Source: CAVYVZ01 sp963772065
Lineage (GTDB): Bacteria > Acidobacteriota > Vicinamibacteria > Vicinamibacterales > UBA2999
Length of the DNA stretch: 64,000 nt
Direction: 5' to 3'
Assembly (NCBI GenBank): GCA_963772065.1
Contig: CAVYVZ010000005.1
Location: forward strand, 248,001 to 312,000
Shown: positions 1 through 9,012 of the stretch, one piece after another
Position numbering within the stretch: position 1 is the first letter of the stretch
Layout of the letters: every line of letters starts with the position of its first letter
The notes under the pieces: generated by a model
The model's database searches: none
Told to the model about the DNA's origin: nothing
Seen by the model: only the letters and a program-made list of their open reading frames with translations
Program-made: the position numbers and the translations under genes

Positions 1-126
1 CGGCAGGCCGTGAGGTCGGATCCGGCCCAGGCCACACGCCTGTCGATGGCCCGATCCGGCATGATCGACCCTCGGGAGTTCTTCAACCCCGGGAATCTTC
101 AGCGACTGCTTGGATCGACGAGGTGA
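1..126 (+). CDS. C-terminal end of an unidentified protein (partial)
   Basis: The frame is open from the first base of the window to a TGA at 124-126, giving 41 residues. The tail reads MARSGMIDPREFFNPGNLQR and looks like real protein rather than a GC-driven chance frame. It ends 5 nt before the convergent small membrane gene at 132-413, which fits a tail-to-tail gene pair. The family cannot be told from the tail alone. Confidence is limited by the short length. Confidence 0.45.
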   Translation, partial: RQAVRSDPAQATRLSMARSGMIDPREFFNPGNLQRLLGSTR

Positions 127-131
127 CCGCC

Positions 132-413
132 CTACAAGTAATCCAGCAGGCCCGCCATGGCGTTGTACAGGACCTGGGCGAGCTGACGCACGAGGGGTGA
201 AATCTCACCTTCTTCGACCGACGTCGCAACTGTCACCGGGTCGGTCAGGAGCAGCCAGATCGCAGCGCCGGCGACGATCGCGGCCAGAATCGCAACGAGC
301 CCCGCCACGCTGGCGGCGCGGCCCATGCCGGTATCGGCATCACGATCGGTCGCGTCTTCTGAGGATTCCACGGCCGGGATGTTGGGAACGGCCCTAGCGT
401 ACCACGTCGCCAC
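132..413 (-). CDS. small membrane protein
   Basis: A 93-residue product. The N-terminal third is acidic (ESSEDATDRDADTG) and presumably cytoplasmic. A single strong hydrophobic segment follows at about residues 33-55 (VAGLVAILAAIVAGAAIWLL), then an amphipathic tail. It lies 87 nt downstream of the M16 gene pair on the same strand and could be its last co-transcribed gene. No family is recognised. A single-pass inner-membrane anchor is the only role that can be inferred. Confidence 0.6.
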   Translation of the reverse strand: MATWYARAVPNIPAVESSEDATDRDADTGMGRAASVAGLVAILAAIVAGAAIWLLLTDPVTVATSVEEGEISPLVRQLAQVLYNAMAGLLDYL

Positions 414-500
414 GCCTGTAAGACGGGCGAGGACATGCGATGGTTCACAAAATCGCGGGCGGCCGCCTCAGCCGGCTGGAGCGGGCGGACCGACCCTTTA

Positions 501-1887
501 TTAATCCGCGGGAAGGATAGCCGGGTCGCCGAGCCGCAGCGCCGCGAGCGAATCGCCGATCGCGTGGTGGTCGCCGACGATCAGCGTGATCATGCGGGAA
601 GGGTCGAGATGCCGCTGCGCGGCCTCCGTGACCTCGTCTGCGGTGACGCCGCTGACCTTCGGCACGAAGTCCTCGAAGTAGCTGTCCGGCAGGTCGTACA
701 GAACGAGCTGGGCGACCGAACGGGCTACCTGCTGTGCGGTCTCGAAGCTGCGTGGATAGCCGCGCGTCAGCGTCGCGCGTGCCAGGGACATCTCGCGGTC
801 CTGCACCGGCCTGCCGCCGCGGATGCTTTCCAGCTCGGCGAGCGAGTCTGCGACGGCGTCGGCGGTCGCGGCTGTGTGCACGCTTGCCTGGAGCGAGAAC
901 GGCGAGATGCCGCGGCGCCAATCGAACCCTGTGCGCGCACCGTATGTGTAGCCTTTCTCTTCGCGCAGCTTCAGGTTCACACGGCTGACGAACTGGCCGC
1001 CAAGCACGGCGTTGAGCATCAGGAGCGCGGGATAGTCCGGCGTGTTGCGCCCCGTCGTGAGGTGACCGATCCGCAGCTCCGACTGCGACGCGCGCTCGCG
1101 CGGAACGACCGCAAGGCGCCTTCCGTTGACGCCATTCGGCTGTACAGGCCGCCGCAGCGCGGCGGACGCGATCGTCGCTCGCCGCGTTTTCCTGTGTGTC
1201 CCTCCATCCGCCAAAGGCGCGCTCGGTCAGCGAGCGCAGTTCGTCATGCGTGCCGTCGCCGGCGACGACGAGCGTGGCGCGGGTCGGGCGGTACGCGGCG
1301 CGATGAAACGCGCGGATGTCGTCGGGCGTCAACGCGCGCAATGACGCATCGCTGCCGATCGGAAGGTGGCCGTACGGGTGGTCGCCGTAGAGGAGGCGCA
1401 GGAACGCACGCTCCGCCACGGCGGGCGGTACGTCGCGCAGCTGCCGCAGCCGATCGAGCCGGAGCTGCCGCACGCGCGCGAAGTCCTCCTCCCGCATCGA
1501 CGGCCGCACCAGGATGTCCGACAGGATCGATGCGCCGCGATCGGCGAATCGGGAGAGCGTGGTCAGCGCGAACGCGGTAGCGTCGGGCGCCACGTCGACG
1601 TCGAGCTCTGCCCCGATCGCCGCGAGCGCCTCCGAGACATCGATGGCCGACATCGTGCCGGTGCCCTCGTCCAGCATGTCGGCTGTGATCGCCGCGAGTC
1701 CCTGCTGGCGCTCCGGATCGGCGCCAGAACCATCCGCGACCTGGAGAACGAACGTCACGACGGGCACCGTGCGATGCTCGACGGTCCGCACCTGGAGGCC
1801 GTTCGGGAGCGTGTGCCTGACGATCGATGGGAATCGAAATGGCGGGTCGAGACCCAGGTCGGGCAGGCGGCTGCGATCGACCGCCAT
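501..1887 (-). CDS. M16 family peptidase-like subunit, non-catalytic partner; frame broken once
   Basis: The N-terminal half (from ATG 1887) and the C-terminal half (frame ending at 501) lie in different frames that join within about 1125-1190. Together they make one M16-type protein of about 460 residues. The zinc motif HxxEH is absent: the matching stretch reads GLAAITADMLDEGTG. This is usual for the inactive member of a bacterial M16B pair. The C-terminal half has the family features EEKGYTYGARTGFD and an R/Y-rich substrate region. The start overlaps the stop of the upstream peptidase gene as TGATG, so the two are translationally coupled. The break is probably a sequencing indel, because both halves keep family-like sequence up to the junction. 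Confidence 0.85.
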
Positions 1888-3191
1888 CAGGACACCGCCA
1901 CACCGCTGGAGCCGGAAAGCGCCATCGCCGCCTCGCCCTTCGGCACCACGCTCAGCGTCACGCGTGCGTCGAAGCGCAGGTGAGCCTCCGCAGCGGCGCG
2001 GACCGTCTCCGGAGTGGCGTTCCGGTACCGCGCCAGATCGAGCATGAAGAAGCCCGGGTCCTGGCGGAACACGTTGTACGCATTCAGCTGGTCCGATTTC
2101 CCTCCGAAGCCGCCAACCGTCTGCAGGCGGTAGATGAAGTGCGCCTCGGCCTGTGCTTCCGCGCGCTCCATCTCGGCGGGCATCGGGCCTTTCGCGATCA
2201 ACCTCGCCAATTCCGTGTCGATCGCGGCGGCGATATCCGCCAGCGACGCGCCGGGTGCAGCGGTCACGACCACCAGGAAGAAGCTCCCGAGCTCGCGCGA
2301 GTTCTGGAAGGCAGAGACGTCCAGCGCAATCCGGCGCTCATACACGAGCGTGCGATACAGACGCGACGTTTTTCCGTTCGCCAGGAGGTCGGCCAGCAGG
2401 TCCATCTCCGCATCGCCCGCGTCGAACATTGCCGGCGAGTGCCACGCCATGTAGAGCCGCGGCATCTCCACGCGATCCTCGAGCACGAGCCGCACCTCGC
2501 GGTGGAGCGCTGCCGCGGCCGCAACGGGAAGCGGCTTCGTGCCTGCAGGGATCTCGCTGAAGTACTGCTCCGCCAAGTCGAGCGCGCGGTTCGTCTCGAT
2601 GTCCCCGGCGAGCGCCAGCGACGCGTTCGCGGGGTGGTAGTACGCGCGGAAGAAAGCCTGCACTTCCTCGAGCTGCATGGCCCGAATGTCGTCCGCGCCG
2701 CCGATCGTCAGCCAGTGGTACGGGTGGTCGGGCGGGAACAACGCCTCGATGACGGCCATCACCGCGAGGCCATAGGGCCTGTTCTCGTAGTTCTGCCGCC
2801 GCTCGTTCAGCACGACGTCGCGCTGCGTCTCGAAGCGCTCGCGCGTGAGCGCGGGGAGGAGATACCCCATGCGATCCGATTCCATCCACAGGGCGAGATC
2901 GATGGCGCTCGTCGGAACGACCTCCCAGTAGTTCGTCCGATCGGCGTTCGTCGATCCGTTCAGCAGCGCTCCCGCCTGCTGCAGGGGCGGAAAGTACCCC
3001 GCGTTGTGATGCTCCGATCCCTCGAACATCAGGTGCTCGAACAAATGCGCGAAGCCGGTGCGTCCCGGCCGTTCGTTCTTGGAGCCGACGTGGTACCAGA
3101 CGTTGACAGCGACGATCGGAACGTGGTGGTCTTCGTGGACGAGCACGTCGAGCCCATTGCCGAGCGTGCGCTTCGTAAACGGCAGATCCAT
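1887..3191 (-). CDS. M16 family zinc metallopeptidase (catalytic subunit)
   Basis: A 434-residue pitrilysin/insulinase-type peptidase. The inverted zinc motif HLFEH is at residues 49-53, and the downstream acidic ligand region is VVLNERRQNYENRPYG. The N-terminal segment (TLGNGLDVLVHEDHHVPIVAV) and the C-terminal half-barrel are typical of M16B. The chosen ATG at 3191 has a clear ribosome site (GGGAAGG) 4-5 nt upstream. An open frame continues further upstream but reads through the divergent MFS gene and is not family-like. No signal peptide is seen with this start. It forms an operon with the non-catalytic partner through a TGATG overlap and probably acts with it as a heterodimer on peptides. 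Confidence 0.93.
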   Translation of the reverse strand: MDLPFTKRTLGNGLDVLVHEDHHVPIVAVNVWYHVGSKNERPGRTGFAHLFEHLMFEGSEHHNAGYFPPLQQAGALLNGSTNADRTNYWEVVPTSAIDLALWMESDRMGYLLPALTRERFETQRDVVLNERRQNYENRPYGLAVMAVIEALFPPDHPYHWLTIGGADDIRAMQLEEVQAFFRAYYHPANASLALAGDIETNRALDLAEQYFSEIPAGTKPLPVAAAAALHREVRLVLEDRVEMPRLYMAWHSPAMFDAGDAEMDLLADLLANGKTSRLYRTLVYERRIALDVSAFQNSRELGSFFLVVVTAAPGASLADIAAAIDTELARLIAKGPMPAEMERAEAQAEAHFIYRLQTVGGFGGKSDQLNAYNVFRQDPGFFMLDLARYRNATPETVRAAAEAHLRFDARVTLSVVPKGEAAMALSGSSGVAVS

Positions 3192-4404
3192 GATCCTTCC
3201 CGAGCAGCATAGTCCTGCACCCGCGCGCGCCACCGCCGCGAGGATGCTCGCGGTCCTGGCGGCCGCCGAGTTGCTCGGCATGACGCCCTGGTTTTCGGCG
3301 ACGGCGGCGTCCGCGGCTCTCGTGGCGGAGTTCAGCCTCGATACTGGCGGCGCGTCCTGGCTCACGATGGCCGTGCAGGCGGGCTTCGTCGCGGGCACGC
3401 TCGTGAGCGCGCTGGCCAACCTGCCCGACGTCATCAATTCCCGGTACCTGTTCGCAGCCGGTTGCGCCGTAGCCGCGCTCGCCAACGCGCTCGTCACTCG
3501 CGCCGACAGCGCCGCCACGGCGTTCGCGCTTCGGCTGGTGACCGGCGCTGCGCTGGCGTGCGTCTATCCGCCCGGCCTGAAGATCGCTGCAGGATGGTTC
3601 GCGCACCGACGTGCGCTCGCTCTCGGCGTGGTCGTCGGCGCGCTGACGGCCGGCAAAGCGCTCCCGCATCTACTGCAGGCTCTCTTCGGCGGAGCGGGGT
3701 GGCGGACGCCGATGCTGATCGCGTCGGCACTCACCGTGGTCGCGGGAGTGCTGGTGTTGGTCGTGGTGCGCGACGGACCGCACGTGCCCGCCACGTCACC
3801 GTTCGACCCGCACGCCGTGACGCGTCTCTTCAGGAACGCAGGGGCGCGTCAGGCGACGTTCGGGTACCTCGGGCACATGTGGGAGCTCTACGCGATGTGG
3901 ACATGGATCGCCGCCTTTGGCGTTGCCAGCCTCGAGGCCGCGGGCTCAGCAGACCCCTTGCGCGGCGGATCGCTCGTGGCGTTCCTGGCGATCGCAAGCG
4001 GTACGGCCGGCTGCGTGGTGGCGGGGTATCTCGGAGACCGCCTGGGGAAAGCGCGCGTCGCTGCCGGCGCGATGGCGGTCAGCGCCGCGTGCTGTGCCCT
4101 GACACCCCTTGCCTTCGGTGCGCCCGCGCCGCTGCTCGTCGCCCTCGTTGCCGTGTGGGGGTTCGCTGTAGTCGCGGACTCGGCGCAGTTCTCCGCGCTC
4201 GTGGCGGAGCACAGCCGCGCGTACGTCGGTACGGCGTTGACCATTCAAATCTGCCTTGGGTTCCTCCTTACCGCGGTCACCATTCGACTGACCCCCGAAA
4301 TCGCCGCGGCGGTCGGATGGAAATGGACGTTCCTCGCCCTTGTGCCGGGCCCGCTGGCCGGTATCTGGGCGCTGAGACCTCTCCTGTCGAGCAGACCCGA
4401 CTGA
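3190..4404 (+). CDS. MFS transporter
   Basis: About 404 residues with roughly 12 hydrophobic segments, characteristic of the major facilitator superfamily. There is a GWF-containing loop after TM4 (PPGLKIAAGWFAHRRALALG) and an equivalent loop in the second half (GYLGDRLGKARVAAG). The substrate is unknown. The start is uncertain: ATG 3190 overlaps the start of the divergent M16 gene on the palindrome CATG, leaving no room for a promoter; ATG 3244, preceded by GCGAGG, gives a protein 18 residues shorter that starts right at TM1. The gene precedes a TonB receptor with a Fur-like site, so a link to siderophore export is possible but unproven. Confidence 0.85.
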   Translation: MILPEQHSPAPARATAARMLAVLAAAELLGMTPWFSATAASAALVAEFSLDTGGASWLTMAVQAGFVAGTLVSALANLPDVINSRYLFAAGCAVAALANALVTRADSAATAFALRLVTGAALACVYPPGLKIAAGWFAHRRALALGVVVGALTAGKALPHLLQALFGGAGWRTPMLIASALTVVAGVLVLVVVRDGPHVPATSPFDPHAVTRLFRNAGARQATFGYLGHMWELYAMWTWIAAFGVASLEAAGSADPLRGGSLVAFLAIASGTAGCVVAGYLGDRLGKARVAAGAMAVSAACCALTPLAFGAPAPLLVALVAVWGFAVVADSAQFSALVAEHSRAYVGTALTIQICLGFLLTAVTIRLTPEIAAAVGWKWTFLALVPGPLAGIWALRPLLSSRPD

Positions 4405-4424
4405 ATACAGTCGGATATTTTTTC

Positions 4425-4452
4425 TTGACCGACTAAGTTGGTCGGATATACA
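4425..4452 (+). promoter_or_regulatory. sigma-70-like promoter of the TonB receptor operon
   Basis: TTGACC (4425-4430), a 16-nt spacer and TATACA (4447-4452) form a near-consensus promoter in an otherwise GC-rich gap. It sits 52 nt ahead of the receptor ATG. A T-rich tract precedes the -35 box, and the octamer TCGGATAT is repeated directly at 4411-4418 and 4442-4449, bracketing the core promoter. Confidence 0.6.
4428..4442. promoter_or_regulatory. imperfect palindrome inside the promoter, possible operator
   Basis: ACCGACTAAGTTGGT is palindromic at 12 of 15 positions and fills the spacer between the -35 and -10 boxes. Such a position suits a repressor; the ACCGAC/GTTGGT half-sites resemble TetR-type operators. 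No tetR-like gene is adjacent, so the assignment is inference. Confidence 0.35.
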
Positions 4453-4466
4453 TTCGCCGAGGTCTC

Positions 4467-4481
4467 TGAGACTGAGTCTCA
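4467..4481. promoter_or_regulatory. Fur-like 7-1-7 palindrome upstream of the TonB receptor
   Basis: TGAGACTGAGTCTCA is a perfect 7-1-7 inverted repeat, extended by one further base pair on each side (4466-4482). It has the layout and outer bases of known Fur boxes (TGAnAATnATTnTCA type). It lies just downstream of the promoter and 22 nt before the receptor ATG, where bound protein would block transcription. Iron control fits the downstream gene content. Confidence 0.5.
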
Positions 4482-4503
4482 GTTTAGGTTGGAGTTGCGA
4501 TTC

Positions 4504-6844
4504 ATGGCGGCGACGCGTTGTCCGATCCTGGTTCTGGCTGGTCTGTTCCTCCTTCCCGCATTCGCTGGCGCAAAGTCGCCGATCACGCAGTGGCCAACAG
4601 TCGCGACCGTTGAGATACGCGTCGTCGATACGACCGGCGCGGCGGTGGAGCGCGCCGAGGTGCTCATCGAATCGCCGGGCGGCACGCGGGCGGTCGCGCC
4701 GAGCGCGGCGTCGGGTCTTCACCGGGTGCAGCTCGGTGCCGGAACGCACCTCATCACGGTGTTCAAGCCCGGCTTCGAACCAGTCAGCCGGGAGCTCAGG
4801 ATCGCCGCCAGCGGATCTCAGGTCGTCGAGTTCACTCTCCGCCCCGCGGGGCTCACGGAGCAGATCACGGTCATGGGTGCTCCGCGCTTCGAGGGACCGG
4901 CCCCTGTGTCGGGTGCGCGTATGCCGATCGCGACGCTCGACCTCCCGCAGTCCGTCGAAGTCGTTCCGCACGCCGTGCTGCAGACGCAGGGCGCGTTGTC
5001 GATGCAGGATGCGCTGCTGAACGTCACCGGCGTGACGCCCCAGCTCGGTGAAGGACGCCGCGATCAGGTGGCGCTGCGCGGCTTCTCCGCCATCAACGAC
5101 AACTACATCGACGGCGTACGAGACGACGCGCGGTATCACCGGGATCTGTCGAACCTGGAGACGATCGAGGTGGTCAAGGGCTCCGCCTCGGCCCTGTACG
5201 GACGCGGTTCCATGGGCGGTCTGATCAACAGGGTCACCAAGAAGCCGCTCTTCGGTCAGTCGGTCACCGAAGTCTCGGTCACCGCCGGATCGTTCGAACG
5301 CCGGCGCGTGCAGGGCGACCTCGGACGCAGCTTCGCCGGCGATCGGTTCGCGTTTCGCCTGACCGGCGCGTACCGAGAACTCGGGCAGCCACCGGCCTTA
5401 CTACGCGCTCGAGCGCGCCGCGGTGTCGCCGTCGCTGGCGTGGCGATCGACACGAGGCACCGAGGTGCTCGTCCAGACCGATTTTCTCGACGACAGCCGA
5501 GTGCCCGATCGCGGCATTCCGTCGTTCAATGGCGAACCCGTACATGCCGCGCGAGACACCTACTTCGGCACGCCGCAGGAGGACTTCCTCGACAACCGCG
5601 TGTCGAGCCAGGCCGTCACGGTGCAGCACCCGCTGTGGAACGGCTGGCGACTTCGGAGCGTGTTCCGCCATACCTGGTATGACAACGAATTCAGCAACAC
5701 GCAACCGGGGACGACGCGGATGGTGTCCGGCCGTGTGATCGCAGCGCGCACGCAATACAACGTCGACGCGACGCAGCGGAACCTCTTCAACCAGACCGAG
5801 CTGCTCGCCACGGGCGTGCTCGGGCCGCTGGCGCACACGATGCTCGCCGGCGTCGAGGTCGGCCGCGAGACGACGCGCACGCAGCGCTTCACCGGATCGG
5901 CGCCTGACGTCGACGTGCTGAACCCTGTGCTGGGACGGCCCACCTACGCCGCGACACCGTCGATCAACAACGGCTTCACCGGCGATGTGGCGGCCGCGTA
6001 CGTGCAGGAGCAGATCGTCCTCGGACCGTGGCGCGCGCTCATCGGCGGACGTTACGACCATTTCGATCAGCGGCTCGACGACCTCAATCCCGCGAACCTC
6101 GATCTCGCCCGCATCGACCGCGTGTTCAGTCCGCGCGCCGGCGTCGTGTACCGCACGACCGCGGCATCATCGGTGTACGCAAGCTACAGCCGCTCGTTTC
6201 AGCCTTCCGGCGAGGGGCTCTCGCTCGCGGCGAACACCAGCGAGCTGAAGCCCGAGGACACGCTGAGCTATGAGGTCGGAGCGAAGTCGGGACTCTTCGG
6301 CGATCGTCTCTCCGTCAGCGCGGCCATCTTCCGTCTCGACCGCCGGAACGTGCGAACGCGGGATCCGATCGATCCCAACAAGCTGGTGCTCGTTGGACGC
6401 CAGCGCAGCGAAGGCGTCGAGCTCAACGCGGCGGGGCGCCTGCTGCCCGGGTGGGACGTCCGCGGCGGAATCACGTTCCTGGATCCGCAGATTCTGCAGT
6501 CCAACGATGTTTCGAGTGGGGTCGCGGTCGAGGGCAACCGGATCGGATCCACCGCCACGCGGAACGCCAATCTCTGGACCACGTTCTCGATGAGAAACGG
6601 TGTGACGCTCGGCGGCGGCATCTTCCACATGGGCGACTGGTTCACCTCGAATGACAATCTGGTGCGACTCGAGGGCTACACGCGCGTGGACGCGATGGCG
6701 GCCTACCGCCTCGGCCGCTACGAGGTGGCGCTGAATCTCAAGAACCTCCTCGACGACGACTATTACGAGTCCTCGAACGGAAACACGCAGATCATGCCGG
6801 CGGCAGGGATCAACGGCCTCGTCAGCGTCAGGTACCGCTGGTAA
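4504..6844 (+). CDS. TonB-dependent siderophore-type outer-membrane receptor; frame broken once
   Basis: About 779 residues. A signal peptide (CPILVLAGLFLLPAFAGA) is followed by a carboxypeptidase-regulatory-like domain (about 35-115), a plug domain (about 130-260, with QDALLNVTGVTPQLGEGRRD, DGVRDDARYHRDLSN and VKGSASALYGRGSMGGLIN) and a 22-strand barrel ending in the aromatic SVRYRW. These features match FhuA/FpvA-type ferri-siderophore receptors. The frame changes at the GGG run 5383-5385: dropping one G gives the continuous reading RELGSHRPYYALERAAVSP. Start ATG 4504 was chosen because the signal peptide begins there. The stop overlaps the next start (TAATG). Promoter and Fur-like site lie upstream. 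Confidence 0.92.
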
Positions 6845-7983
6845 TGACCGTTCGTTCGTTTCTGTTCTGGTGCCACCTCGCGGCGGGTGTGTCCGCGGGG
6901 CTCGTGATTCTCCTGATGTCGTCGACCGGCGTGCTGCTCATGTACGAACGGCAGATTCTCGCCTGGGCCGATCGCGACTACACGTCCATCGCTCCCGCGC
7001 CAGCGGCCGCGCGCGTGCCGCTCGAGACGGCCCTTACGCGGCTCCGGGCTTCCGATCCGAAGCTTCCGCCATCCGCCGTCATCGTCCGCAGAGATCCGAG
7101 CGCGCCTCTGACAATTTCCGCGGGGCCGCGGACAGTGTTCGTGGACGCGTACACGGGAGCCGTTCTCGGCGAAGCGTCCCGCAGCGGCGTTCGAGCGGCC
7201 ATGAGCACGCTTCGCGAGTGGCACCGATGGCTGGCGCTTTCCGGACAGCAGAGGGCCGCGGGCCGCGCGGTGACCGGATGGTCCACGGTGATCTTCCTCG
7301 GCATCATCTGTTCGGGGTTCTACCTGTGGCTGCCGCGCAGGTGGAGCTGGCAATCGGTGCGGGGCGTACTCCTGTTCCGGCGCGGTGTGCGTGGCAAGGC
7401 ACGCAACTTCAACTGGCACAACGTCGCGGGGATTTGGTCGGCCGCGCCCCTGCTCCTCATCGTCCTGAGCGCGCTGCCGATCTCGTTTCCCTGGGCGAAC
7501 GCCGCCGTCTACCGCATCGTCGGCGAGCAGCCGCCGCCCGCCGCCGCGCGGCCGCAGGCTGCGGGCCACCAGCCAGACCTTCGCGGGCTCGATCGAGCGT
7601 TCACCCGTGCGACGCAGCAGGTAGCCGCGTGGCGCAGCATTTCGGTTCGCCTTCCGGCCGGCGAAAGCGGGTACGTTTTCACGATCGATCGCGGCGACGG
7701 CGGCCAGCCGCAGTTGCGCGATACCCTGACCGTGGGTGTCTCGGGTGATGTGGTCCGGTTCGAGCCGTTTTCGGCTCAGACACCGGGACGACGACTTCGC
7801 AGCATCTCCCGGTTCACGCACACGGGCGAAGTGCTTGGAATCGCAGGCCAGACGGTTGCCGGGATCGCTTCGGCTGGCGCTGTGCTGCTCGTCTGGACGG
7901 GGCTGTCGCTCGCATGGCGGCGGTTCGTCGGCAGGCGCACCCCCGACGAGTCGAAACGCGAGCTTCAGCAAAACGCGGCCTAG
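6844..7983 (+). CDS. PepSY-associated TM protein (iron-regulated membrane protein family)
   Basis: 379 residues. TM1 is at about 8-33 (CHLAAGVSAGLVILLMSSTG), followed by a periplasmic PepSY-like region with WADRDY and TVFVDAYTGAVLGEA, then the conserved LREWHRWLAL motif. A second TM pair follows, then NFNWHNVAGIWSAAPLLLI, and a final TM (about 345-362). The conserved histidines in WHRWL and NWHN are typical of PiuB-like proteins that accompany siderophore receptors and are thought to reduce or handle iron in the inner membrane. Translation is coupled to the receptor by a TAATG overlap. The role in iron release is inferred from family and context. Confidence 0.9.
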   Translation: MTVRSFLFWCHLAAGVSAGLVILLMSSTGVLLMYERQILAWADRDYTSIAPAPAAARVPLETALTRLRASDPKLPPSAVIVRRDPSAPLTISAGPRTVFVDAYTGAVLGEASRSGVRAAMSTLREWHRWLALSGQQRAAGRAVTGWSTVIFLGIICSGFYLWLPRRWSWQSVRGVLLFRRGVRGKARNFNWHNVAGIWSAAPLLLIVLSALPISFPWANAAVYRIVGEQPPPAAARPQAAGHQPDLRGLDRAFTRATQQVAAWRSISVRLPAGESGYVFTIDRGDGGQPQLRDTLTVGVSGDVVRFEPFSAQTPGRRLRSISRFTHTGEVLGIAGQTVAGIASAGAVLLVWTGLSLAWRRFVGRRTPDESKRELQQNAA

Positions 7984-7984
7984 T

Positions 7985-8389
7985 ATGTCTCTGCGGTCGC
8001 TGCTCGCGGCGATCTTTCTGTTGGGTTCCGTCGGACTTGCCGCGGAATTGATTTTCATCGGCCACCTGGACGACATCGCGCAGCAGATCCCGCTCGCCCT
8101 CATCGCGGTGGCCACCGCCACTCTCGTGTGGGATGCGTCGCGTCCCACCGCGTGGAGCCTGAAGCTGGTTCGCGTGGGAGCGGTACTGCTCGTCGCCGGC
8201 GGCCTGCTCGGCCTGGCGTTGCATTATCAGAGCAACGTGGAGTTCGAGCGCGAAATGTACCCGGACCTCGCCGGGCTTAAGCTCGTTCGTGAGGCGCTGT
8301 CAGGCGCCATCCCGGCCCTGGCGCCGGGCGCGCTCGTTCAGCTCGGTCTCATCGGGTTGGCGTACGCACACAAGGAGAGGACGTCATGA
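7985..8389 (+). CDS. four-helix small membrane protein
   Basis: 134 residues starting at ATG 7985, one base after the TAG of the PepSY gene. There are four hydrophobic stretches: LLAAIFLLGSVGLAAELIF, IPLALIAVATATLVW, VGAVLLVAGGLLGLAL and ALVQLGLIGLAYA. No catalytic motif is visible and no family is recognised. The tight spacing on both sides (the stop overlaps the next start as ATGA) places it in the iron-uptake operon, presumably as an inner-membrane accessory. Confidence 0.75.
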   Translation: MSLRSLLAAIFLLGSVGLAAELIFIGHLDDIAQQIPLALIAVATATLVWDASRPTAWSLKLVRVGAVLLVAGGLLGLALHYQSNVEFEREMYPDLAGLKLVREALSGAIPALAPGALVQLGLIGLAYAHKERTS

Positions 8390-9006
8390 TTCGGACCCTG
8401 TTTCTCATCGTGGCGCTTGCCACGGTGACCGTGAACGCGCAGTCCGGACGACGGCTGGACGTCATCGATCCGAATGTCGCAACCGAGAAGGAGCTACTGG
8501 CGCTGCCCCATCTCACGCCGGCAGCCGTCAAGGCGATCCTCGACGGCCGGCCCTTTCTCAACATGACTGAGCTCGACGCATTGCTGGCGAAGTCGCTCAC
8601 CCGCCCGCAGCTCACCGAGCTGTACAAACGCATCTTCATTCAGATCAATCTGAACACCGCCCCGCAGCCGGAGATCCTGCTCATCCCTGGCGTGGGCAAG
8701 CGCATGCTGCATGAGTTCGAGGAGTATCGCCCCTACAAGGCGATGGCGCAATTCCGCAAGGAAATCGGCAAGTACGTCGACGACAAGGAGCTGGCGCGCC
8801 TGGAGCAGTATGTCTTCGTCCCCATCAATCTCAATACCGCAACCGACGAGGACATCCTCAGCATCCCCGGTGTCGGCAAGCGAATGCTGCACGAGTTCAA
8901 GGAGTACCGCCCGTACAAGAGCATCGAGCAGTTCCGTCGCGAGATTGGGAAGTACGTCGATAAACGCGAGCTCGCGCGGCTCGAACGCTACGTGACGCTG
9001 AACTGA
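8386..9006 (+). CDS. secreted triple helix-hairpin-helix protein, ComEA-like
   Basis: 206 residues. A cleavable signal peptide (about 1-19, ending VNAQS) is followed by three HhH units. The first (about 24-85) is divergent. The second and third (about 86-145 and 146-206) are near-duplicates, each with INLNTA, IPGVGKRMLHEF and EYRPYK. The GVGK hairpin is the ComEA/UvrC-type non-specific DNA-contact motif. Single-domain ComEA proteins bind incoming DNA in the periplasm during competence. Here the gene is coupled by ATGA to an iron-uptake operon, which is unusual. A structural rather than DNA-binding role is also possible. Confidence 0.88.
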   Translation: MIRTLFLIVALATVTVNAQSGRRLDVIDPNVATEKELLALPHLTPAAVKAILDGRPFLNMTELDALLAKSLTRPQLTELYKRIFIQINLNTAPQPEILLIPGVGKRMLHEFEEYRPYKAMAQFRKEIGKYVDDKELARLEQYVFVPINLNTATDEDILSIPGVGKRMLHEFKEYRPYKSIEQFRREIGKYVDKRELARLERYVTLN

Positions 9007-9012
9007 GTCGAA

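Noticed and set aside
435..1580. Long plus-strand frame over the M16 genes
   Set aside because: Arg/Ala/Gly-rich shadow of the real minus-strand genes, as expected at this GC content. The same holds for many other long frames in the window.
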